Assembly (NCBI GenBank): GCA_039619475.1
Contig: CM077116.1
Location: 252,326,440-252,390,439 of the forward strand
Direction: 5' to 3'
DNA: 64,000 nucleotides
Origin: Icerya purchasi
Taxonomy: Eukaryota > Arthropoda > Insecta > Hemiptera > Monophlebidae
Shown here: piece by piece, positions 1-10,500 of the stretch
How positions within the stretch are numbered: the first letter of the stretch is position 1
How the letters are laid out: every line of letters starts with the position of its first letter
Notes under the pieces: model-generated
What the model was told of the DNA's origin: nothing
The model's database searches: none
Seen by the model: only the letters and a program-made list of their open reading frames with translations
Program-made: the position numbers and the translations under genes

Positions 1-580
1 GAATGGTGCTAGATTATTTTACATTACTATCATTTATATTTTTACTTTCTTTTTTTTTTTTTTAACTCGTTAATATAGCTTTTACTATCACAATGTAAAC
101 AAAAGATCTAACCTAATTTTGCATCCTTATTTTTATTTATCTATGTATAATATGTATTTTTTGTTTTTATTTCGCTTTATTACATATTGAAACAATTTTC
201 ATTGTTCAGGGTCTCTTGTTCTCGTGAACCAGTGTTGCATGTCTTGTTAGATCATCCCTCGATATGGATTTTCGGTACCCGGAACTTAGGCTATTTTCTT
301 TATTTGATTCAATTTAAATAACGCATAAAAATATTTTATGAAAAACAAAATTTCAATTTCTTCCGCATGTTGCGGGGGAGCAGGTTGGCTTTCCCTCGTC
401 GGGGAAATGTTCCAACTTGCACGGAAATAATATAAAATAAACTTTTAGCAAAGCGCATATCTTTTTGTTTTTTAATAACGTTCTTTCCAAATAAATGAAA
501 AAGAAAAGAAAATGGCAAATGGTGAGAATAGACGTACTTGAATTTACAAAAAAAAAACAAAAACATGGTAAGTAAATGGC
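1..580. other. Intergenic or intronic sequence without recognised gene
   Basis: AT-rich sequence to the left of the LINE, presumably inside a RAD50 intron. A T-run lies at 49-63 and A-runs near 548-556. Short ORFs here have no recognisable domain. Confidence 0.5.
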
Positions 581-3420
581 TTTTTTTTTTTTAAATTTTA
601 TTACATTTCATGTTCTGTCCTTAACTAAAGTTATTACAGAGCATAGAGAACTGTGCGAATTCTGCACGCACAAGTGTAACCCGGTTTCCTTGGCAAACAT
701 CAGAATTTTCACTATAGTGCCAGGAGTATTGGAGAGAATCTCGTGCACAGGAACCTCGATATTATGTGCTCTCCGATGCTGCGCGAGCTTCTTCCAGTTA
801 TATATGAGGTGTGTCACAGTTGATTCATTTTCAGGCTACATACCGGATAGCTTGTTGGTGGGGAGCTGTTGGTATACAGATAGTTATGTGATGCAGCAGT
901 ATGTCTCGTCCGGAGACGATTAAATATTGAATATTCTTTTCTCCTTATGCCATTAGGAGGCCACCAGGGATCGGTGGTTAGTTTAATGCTTCTTAGGAAA
1001 GTTTTTTATGCTATCCACTCAGACCTCCACTCTTGTTTGCACATGCTCATAAATATATGGGATGTCAGAGGGGGAGACAGATTCTCTGGCATTGAGTGTA
1101 TTGCAGAGCGGGCGCGAGGTCAACTTCGTCGCTCTTACGTATTCCGACATGACTCGAAATCCATAGAAAAAACTCTTCGCATCCACTCCTGTGCAGCTTA
1201 TATAAATTACTCTGGATTTTTGAAATTACTGGACTTTTACTACCTCCGCGGCATATTAGATGCAGAGACCAGTAAGTCTGCAATGAACAGTGCTCGCCGG
1301 TAATGATGTCAATTTAATTCAACATGCTGGATACAGAATTGGACCGCGCGCATCAAATTCTCGATTTGATAGGAACAGATTGTTGGTGATCTACCGCCCG
1401 ATGCCACGGATTTTGCTCCGTCAGTGTATGTATGTGTATAGTTTTTATATTTCTTGAGGGTCCCTAATACAGTTTGCCACATTCTCACGCTGTAAACATC
1501 TACTATACTCAAGGAGAGATAAGTCGATATATATGTCAAAACGTTCCCAGGGTGATATCAGCGATGCATAACTCAGATTGGATTTTGGAATAGAACCTAT
1601 GTTATAATCTGATAATGTTCTGAGAATTTCTGGCACGGGATTGATGGAACAAATAGGGATTATACGGTGAGTATTCTTTATTACATGGGAAGGGTTAGTC
1701 ACAATTCAGCAGATGGCTCAGATCCAAGTAAGTATAATACTTTCTACAATAAGATAACGGAGGACATCTTGCCAGCGTACATAGACTTACAAATAGTGAG
1801 GAAGGATGCAGTACGAGGATATATCGAAGCGCAAAATGGTAGATATCTAAGGATTTTAGTGTGAGTTTTTTAGCTATGGAGCACACTTTACACCCGTAAC
1901 TGATTTTTGAAAGGTTTAACGAATATATGTTGAAAAGAAGCTTTGGATTTATATTGCATTTAGAGCTAAATAAATATTTTATGATTGGCAGGAGTTTAAT
2001 ACATTTTTGTTTTAGTAACACCGGGATAGTTTGGAGTCAAATAATAGTCCTAGAAATTTGACTTTTATATTAACCGTCAGTGGAGAATTTTTCAAATTCA
2101 AAAATACATTAGAAGATGATAGATGCCCTTTATGGAAATCGACATGAAGACTTGAATATTAAAAAGTCTAAACTATTATTGTCACACCATTGTTGATTTT
2201 CGTAACTGGTCAATAGTATTTTGTACATTGGATGGAAAATTGGATGACAAGAGTATACTGAGGTCATCAATGTATAGCTGGGCTTTAAGGCATAATGCAG
2301 TTTGTTATATCATATATCATATATTATATATATACATACATACATAGCATAAACAGAGTTGCATTGAGTGCAGAGCACTCTGAAACACTGTTCTCAATTT
2401 GAATTGGTCTTGATGTCGACGTGCCTATCCGCACCTGGAACGTTCAGTTGCTTAAATAACTGCATAGATATTTTCCCATGTTACCAGTTATCCCAGCGGA
2501 CTTTATTTTTATCATAAGTCTATGACGCCATAAGCGATCAAATGCTTTGTCTAGGTCAAAAAAGACAGCATGAAGATGCTGTTTATTCAGGTGTGATGGT
2601 AGTATCTGCCTCTTCAAACTAAGCAGGTGGTTAATAGCAGATTTTGTTTTACCTCCTTCGGCTTGTATTGAGGAAAGGGGATTGTTTTGTTTTAAGAAAA
2701 ATAAGAGGCGTCTACTAACCATTTTCTCCAAAGTCTTTGACAAGATACTTAGGAGTGATATAGGACTGTCTGGAAGAAAAGGATTTTTACCGGGTTTTAA
2801 TATAAGAACTATTGTGGCTGATTCAAATTTTCTAGAATTGTGTTGGATTTCCATATTTGGTTATATATGTGCAAAAGAAAAAGTTTAGTTGGGAGCGGAA
2901 GGTATTTACACATATAAGGATTAAAACGGGACCACATACAGTATTCGGAAGATGAAGATGGAGTTGGAAATTTAGCTCTGAAATTGTGAAGTCAGTATTG
3001 TGCTGCGCAACAAGGTTCTGTGAAAACGATATTTTTCGTTCTTTAGCATGAGATTTTTTGGCAAGGAAAATAGTTTAATATCTTGACGAAGATTGATTTG
3101 CAAAATGATGAGCAAATGTGTTGGTTACATCAAAAGAATATAAAATAGTTTTGTCATCTACGAGATGCGATGCAGGAGGAGGTAACCGCTTAATGCTACT
3201 AAGGAATTTTATTTTGGATCATCACGCGGTGTAACTTGATGTAGACTGAGAAGTGGAGGAGATGAAATTATACCAGGATTCACGTTTTTTGGCTCGTATG
3301 AGGAGGCGTACGACAGTGCGTGCTCCTGTATAGTTGATTAGTTCAGGTGTCAACCTTGTCCGTTTGTACTTTTTCAAGGCTCATTTACATTGTTGAATCG
3401 CGGCAGCGATTAAAAATCAC
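581..3420 (-). mobile_element. Jockey-like LINE, 5'-truncated and decayed
   Basis: On the minus strand, pieces of a single ORF2 appear in order: a linker around 3400-2860, RT start 2854-2444 (ATIVLILKPGKNP, SLLSILSKTLEKMV, HAVFFDLDKAFDRLWRHRL), the RT catalytic box YIDD at 2274-2263 (QLYIDDLSILLS), a thumb/connection piece near 1950-1750 (YGCKVCSIAKK...ALRY), RNase H with YTDGAKS near 1430, its end HVGIRKSDEVDLA near 1120, and a C-terminal tail near 810-620. Frameshifts and stops interrupt it. The 12-base poly-T at 581-592 marks the poly-A 3' end. The endonuclease is missing. Confidence 0.85.
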
Positions 3421-4202
3421 TGTTCAATTCATTAAAAATGGCATACTCTTACTCGAAAAATTTGAACAGTCAAATATTTATTCTTTTCTATTATTAAGTA
3501 TACACAATATAATTTCTACTTTTCTCTAACACAAAATATTCATATTGTAAACACAATGTTTATCAACTCATTTAAATATGAAATAAAACAGAGTGCATTA
3601 TTATAGCACAACTAACACTTACATAGATGTGTGAAATCATAGATGCATAGTGCACGTTAAAGACCACTCAACAGCTAATAACCCACGCTTGTTCGCGATT
3701 ACAGATAATTAAATATATATATGAAAACAAAAAGCGTAAAAGAAGATATGGATCATTTTATAATGCACATATTATTTTCTTGCAAAAAAATCAAAAATGT
3801 TTATCCTTCATGAGCAAATATGTTTAAAATCTTTTTTTTTTTTTTTTATTTATTTCCACTGCACCGGCTTAAGAGGCCATAAACAGCGCCAGTGACTTCC
3901 ACCTTAACCTATCAAATAAATCAGGCCAATCCCTCCAACTAGAGAATTAGGTCCGAGAGTATAAAAATTCATTAGTGGGACAGAAGTAATATGACATAAC
4001 TTCATTTATTACCACTTGCTTGGTTTAACTATACAAGTTTCTAATTTATTCTTTCATTTCCGAGACTAATGAAATCTGAAATATTTCAGATACATTTACT
4101 TATACGTGTAAATTTAACTATTTAATTATAATTAAATTTAAATGTGACGAGTATTTTTTTTCTCTCAAATAATTTAATATATAAAATAATTTTATTTCTT
4201 AC
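3421..4202. repeat. AT-rich intron sequence with a poly-T-headed repeat at about 3832-3990
   Basis: This is the 5' part of RAD50 intron 5 on the minus strand. The T-run at 3832-3848, followed by moderately GC-rich sequence (CACTGCACCGGCTTAAGAGG), looks like the 3' end of a minus-strand retroposon, but no second copy was confirmed. Confidence 0.35.
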
Positions 4203-4545
4203 TCCATATCTCTTTCAAAATTGTTAATTTTACTTTTCAATTCTTCTTTACTCCCGGTAAAAAATTCAATAATGTCCTTTCTCAATTCCTTTTGCGCTTC
4301 ATTTATCATATCGATTCGGGCTTCTAATGTGTTAACTTCAGTTGCATATCTGGATAAATCTAATTCTTTTTCAGTAAGTTCTGCTAACTTTTCCTGAAGC
4401 TTTCCTATTTCGTTATCGTATGAATTAATTTCATCCCTGGTAGCCGATAACTTACAGTTAACATCATTTAAGGAACTTTTTTTACTGTTCGCTTCATTTC
4501 TAAATTCTTCTTTGTTCTTCAAATCACCATCATTGAGTTTTTTAT
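4203..4545 (-). CDS. RAD50: RAD50 exon 5 (start of coiled coil)
   Basis: This encodes about residues 201-314, starting DKKLNDGDLKNKEEF. It is highly charged and heptad-like (Lys/Glu-rich, Leu/Ile-spaced), as expected for the descending RAD50 coiled coil. The short stretch INSYDNEIGKLQEKLAEL followed by ARIDMINEAQKEL fits the family pattern. The acceptor is TTTCATTTCAG and the donor GTAAGA (the apparent stop TAA at 4199-4201 lies within this donor), phase 2. No further RAD50 exon was found between here and position 1. Confidence 0.85.
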
Positions 4546-7500
4546 CTGAAATGAAAATAAGTTAATATATTTATTACTCGTGTTAAAAAGGATGAGTATT
4601 AACTATAATATTAAAAAATAATTTAAAAAAGTAATTTTGGCCCGATTAATTTATTAACCAATATAAATTTCACCTTCATATGTTTTGTAATATTTCTTTA
4701 TAATTTTTAGGTTATTTCTCACGACAGTTGTAGTTTTTAATTGTGTTCTAATATTTCCACTAGATAAAATCGGCTCCGCTACATTTTGACCTCATCCTAA
4801 TCGTAAGTGCTTCTTCATCGAAATAACACACTACAAGAATCTACAAATATCATTCCGATTTTTTATATGAAGAAATAATTTTTTTATGCGACGTACGAAC
4901 AAACAATATTGAAACCTGCTACTTTATAATTTGTAAGGAAATTAGTTATTAATTTTATCAATGCTTTTGTGATTCAATAATTATTTCATCTTGAGGAGGG
5001 AAATAGGTGTAGGACGGCGTTTTTACAGTGATTTTCATGATTTTTTTTAACACATAAAGAATTTAAAGAATTTATTAATATTGTAAGGTCACTTTATACA
5101 TATATTTAAGAATATATTTTGAAATAAGCAAATAATGAAGGTGGCAGAAAAATGGGGGAGCAACGGAAAGTTAGGGAACCAGTGATAAGGTGGAATATTA
5201 GATTGCACTAGGAGAGTGTTGGAAAATTATGAAGCGCAGATATCCGGCCAAGGTCTAGCATGGAATTTTTTATATGAGGGTAATAGAAGCAGGAATGAAA
5301 GGAAAAAAAAGAGAAAATGCAGTGGAGTAAGCGAAAGAATCCGTTATTTTGTTACCTTCTATACCCATATGGCTAGATGCCCAAAGCGAATCAATATGTA
5401 TAGAATGAAGCGAGGAAAAATTATGGATAAGAGAACATATATGAAGGATGAGTAAAAAAGGAAGAACAGGCAGCCTTAACGAGCGCTCATGGAATCAGAA
5501 ACAATCAAATAATTGAAAGAGGACCGATGGGAGGAGATATAAATATTAGAGCGTAAGATAGCCACAACCTTGGCAGTAAAGATAGTACGAAAGGAAGGAA
5601 GACGAAAAGATTCAGAAAAGTTTATATCAAGAAGAATGAAAGAAGCTATCGGTAAAAATGGGCTTGTGAGTGAGAAATCAAGAAATAATTATATTCAGGA
5701 ATTCTTGGTTAGTATATTCTCACGATGTAGCGAACACTGCCGAATGTATGGTTCAACGAGTTCCGCTAAAAGATCAAGACAGATGTATGAAGTAGCTCTA
5801 TTTTACGATCGGCTGAAATATAACGTCGAAATTCGTAGAAACCAGCTAAACCAAACTAATAATTTAGAATTCAAATAGATCGTGCTGCAGGTACAATTCG
5901 TATCAGAATAGTAAATCCGCTTTAAAACTTTAAGCACATTTTTTTCAAAACCATGTTTTTATAGTCGATGACAGTCTAACTTAAACAATTTTCATCCGAC
6001 TGACATGAAATGTTTTTTTTTTTTTTTTTTTTATTTAAATAAGTTGTGGGTCTCACAGGGCAAGTATGCCCGTTGTGTGAGTGCCCGACACTCTTATTAC
6101 CGTTTATTTAAGATACCAAATTACAATTATTCTAGCTTATCCTATACATCATAATAATAGTCAACTAAGTTTATATAACTTATGACATAGTACACACATA
6201 CAAATACATACACACACAACAAGTACTCATCTACATACCGATACATGAGAGTAGCAAAATATCTTCAAATACGAAGAAAAGAAAAGAAAAGAAGAGAAGA
6301 AGAAAAAGAAAATAAAGAAAGAAAGAAAAAGAAAGAAAAAAGAAAGGAACAATAATAGAAAATTATAAAATGTGGATGATTCGAACCGTATCGTGGGTTT
6401 TACTCTTTACACCATTCTTTCAGCCATTTCCTTACTTCCCCTTTCCACACACTAAGTTTTTTTTCGTTTAATATATGATGGGGTATTTTACTAATTAGTT
6501 TAATTAGAACTAAATCATCAGTATTATCAATTCGTATATTTACGCCCCGGGGGTAGATGTAATATATATTATCTTGGTTTCTTGTTAATGGAGCTTTTGC
6601 TTAGATGGTAATTTTGTATTATTGACATTAAATTCTAGTAATCTATAATAAAAATAGTAAATCTTGGGGGACATTTCGTTGTTTTCTTTCCACCAAGTTG
6701 ATTCAGAATCGTTTTGCTTCCAGTAGGGGAGTATAAGTTTCAAACACCTTTTCTGTATTTTGCTTATTTTATTTATTTCCGTTTTCTTAGCCTCACCCCA
6801 TATTTGAATTCCATATAAAATTCTGGACATTATTATTGAATCATAGTATATACGTATCGTGCGATATGCTAAAACCTGCTTTATTTTATGTAAAGCTGGA
6901 ATTGACTGTCTTATTTTCGAATTTAAACTTTGAATGTGTTTTTTCCAGTTCAAGGATTTATCGATATACATATATACCTAGATATTTAAATTTTTCTATG
7001 TTCTCAAGCGGTGGATAACAACACAAATGAGTGTTGTTATTTATATGCAGTTCATGTATTCAATCATTATTATGAAGGGTAATTCGCGGATCGTGTGTCA
7101 TATGTTTGGTACTGTTCCGAATGTGCAGTAATTTAGATTTATTTATATTAATACATATGTTAATCTTCTATCATGTGCCCATTTACTAAAATTATCTATA
7201 TCCTCTTGTAATAATCTTTCCGTTATTTCTAAATTCTTATGCTCCACTAATAAGGCAATATCATCGGCAAACACATATACCTTTGCATTTTTAATATGCT
7301 TATGTAACGAGTTAGTGTAAATTAAGAATGGTGCCCTGACCTACTCCGCAATGAATTGTTTTTTCATTACTTTTATTCCTTGCGATTTTTACTATACCTT
7401 TTCTATTTTTTATGTAATTCTTAAACCACTTTAGTTGATTATTTATAATTCCCAAATTTTCTAAGTCCACTGTAGTTTCTTAGATAAATTTTTTAGAACA

Positions 7501-10500
7501 GTTTTTTACTTTTTTTTTTTTTTTTTAAATGAATGTAATTTAGTGAAAAATCGATTTTTTTAATAGTCGTTACTAATGATTTTTATCATAGCTGCTGACT
7601 AAAATTGCTGTGCTACCAAACATTGATCTCCTTGGAAAAAGACCGTCTTCACTTTACCTACTGTTATGCCGCCATTTTATTTTGAAAATTAACACATACA
7701 CACACATATATATTGTCAAGTTTAATCATTGTGGTTTCGTAAACTCTAAATTTGTTGAATGAAAAACTTTTGTTACTTCTAATATCTCGAGAATACCCAA
7801 ATGAGGTATTTTAGAGAACAGTAATCAAATTCAGATAGATATTAATTGCATCTATATCCATGAAACAAAGAAACTACAAAGGTTGATTTAGTCCAAGAAA
7901 AAAAAAAAGGCGGAATCGATTTTTCTTTTCCAATTATTTATTTCTAACGATGTGCCGCACAAGAATGCGGTGAAACGAAAAAAATCGCTGTTCAGTGATC
8001 GACTGATTTGTCTTCCGAATACCTTTCTTATTAATAGTGTGTACTAATTAGGTTCGCTTAGTTTTTTTTTAAATGTGCAATTCCACTAATATCGTAATTT
8101 TCCGAGAAAAATGATTTCTCTCCTCCTTTATGGCGCGAAAAATCAGATTTTTTTATTTTGAATTTAGTATTATGTAAACTAAGTTATAGTCTTACATACG
8201 GAATCCGTAGCACATGAAGCATCATGCTTAACTGAACTTGCTTTTTTTACATGGGACACGACAATTAAAAATACTAACTCAGCGGTTTATTTTCAATTTA
8301 CAGCAAACTAAACTGAAAAACGGTCCTCCGCGAACGCAATCCTACCGTCCAACTGAATACGCCGCGGCAACTGATTCACTGAAAATAATCCACTATGCAC
8401 ACTTTTATAATGCTATGCATTCGTCGACTGTTTCCGATTAGTAGTTCTTGATTGTTCCATGAACAGAACTATAAACGCTCTCTAATGATTAAAAATTAAT
8501 TAAGAATTATGTCTACAAACAGCCCGTTAAAGTTAGACTACTATATCTGTACTGTATAACTGTAGTTTACAAGTGCAGCGTATCTCATATTAATGGAAAA
8601 TAGCAGTGAGATGATAAAATAATGTGAAAAGAAATGAACTGCCAAGTACCAATTTATCACGGAGAATAGCAGTGCAGTTCATGGTATTGAACAATTGAAT
8701 TATAACAAAAAAAAAGTTTCCGGCGTTTTTTATCGGGATAAAAAATTGAAAAAGAAAACTTCTAAAATTGGAAACATTAATAAAATAAAAGAGAACTGGT
8801 GTCTAGGGGGGGACACACGGTAGGAACGAAGTTCTTTCACTTTTTGGTAGATATACAAGTATAAAGTCATTCATAAAGTATAAGATAAAAAATAACACAA
8901 TATACAAATCTTGTATGAATTAAAACAAAAAATAAATCCTGTATGAATTAATTAAAACAAAAACAATAAATAAATCATCAGACTCGTTGAAGTGTGGTAA
9001 CGTCGCACAAAAAAAACGCGCCAATTTTCAAATTCAATAAAATGTATACGTGTTTAGAATTGAGCTTATACAGCTGACCGTGTACAATGCTTGCTGCTCG
9101 AATCTCAATACTTGCTCGCACGCACGCACACACATACACCTGTTATAATAGAGACAGAGAGAAAGAGAAAATGAGTGAAGGCCGCCTGGAGGACGACGCA
9201 TAACGTTTTTTTCGTGACCTCGCCATTTCTGCCGCTTTACACCTACCGTCAAGCCGCGTAAAAGAACTTCGTTCCAACAAGAGTGGCAGATTCTTACTTA
9301 TGCATCCTTATTGCAATACTTCCTAAACAACGTGAAAAATTAGCAAAAATTCTGTTTTATATGATATCAATTTTATGTCTGGAATTCAGACCTTTTTAAT
9401 TTACTATATTTGGAATGTGCACTATCAAAGTTTAAGTGACCATTTAAAATGAATTTTTAAATTTTTAACTTTTATCAACTTTTCTGTATTAAAATTTTTA
9501 TTTTCCAAGACAGCAGAACTGTATGAGTAGTGACTATTAGAACCCTTTTTTTTTCGTTCAATCTCACGATATTATTAATAAAAATGAGATTTTTTTTTTT
9601 TTTCTGGGCGCGTCAACACGCAAAGGACTAACAAATGATGAAACATAGGGTTATCAGGAAGCGATTAGAAATAGAAGAAATGAAGGTAGCCAATACAGGA
9701 ACAACAGAAGGAGAAAAAAGAGCAGAGTACAATTTTTTTTTTTTTTTTTTTTTTAGTTTTCTTGCAATTTAGGTTAAACCTTTCGACTTTTTTTTCAGTT
9801 GGTTAGCTACTCTGAAAATGTTTTCTGTGAATTTTTTATAAATGGATCGATATTTCTATTAAAAATTAATTTTTTTCTATCTGTAATTCAACGATTTAAT
9901 CGATTAATCAGTATTAAAATATTATTATAATTACGCCACAACATTTTTAACTTACCTGCTGCTGTGTCTTTTATCAGTTGACGAATGTGCTCCAAACATT
10001 TATTATATTCAGTTATTCCAAATATGGCATCAAATTTTTCTTTCATTACTTTACCTTTATTTAATGGCCTGAAAAGAATATTGATGTAACTTTAATTGTC
10101 CCTTGCATAAATTTAGTAATTTTATACTTTACATAACATTTAATGCAAAAGGTATTAGAAATAAATAAAATGTAGAGAAAGAAACCGTTATCAATAAAAT
10201 AAAAAAATGATTCAATACTGCAGACTGATGAAAAAAAAATAATAAATAAACCTAAAATTAATTTTCGAATTAAACATCGTGCTCAGTAAGAAATGAGTTT
10301 AACATTAACAGAATTTTTGAATGAAGCGTTTTAAATATTAAGCGAAATACTCATTATAAATTCGGGTTTATCGTGACTAGATCATTACTCTCTGCGGCGA
10401 AAATAATACTTTAAAAAGTTGAACGACGAAATTATAAAACTATCTTTACACTTAACAAAGAGAACATCAGAAGTGCGGGTGGCCGATTTGGTCCAGATTT

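Noticed and set aside
2682..2888. Plus-strand ORF over 2.7-2.9 kb
   Set aside because: It is the antisense shadow of LINE reverse transcriptase on the minus strand.
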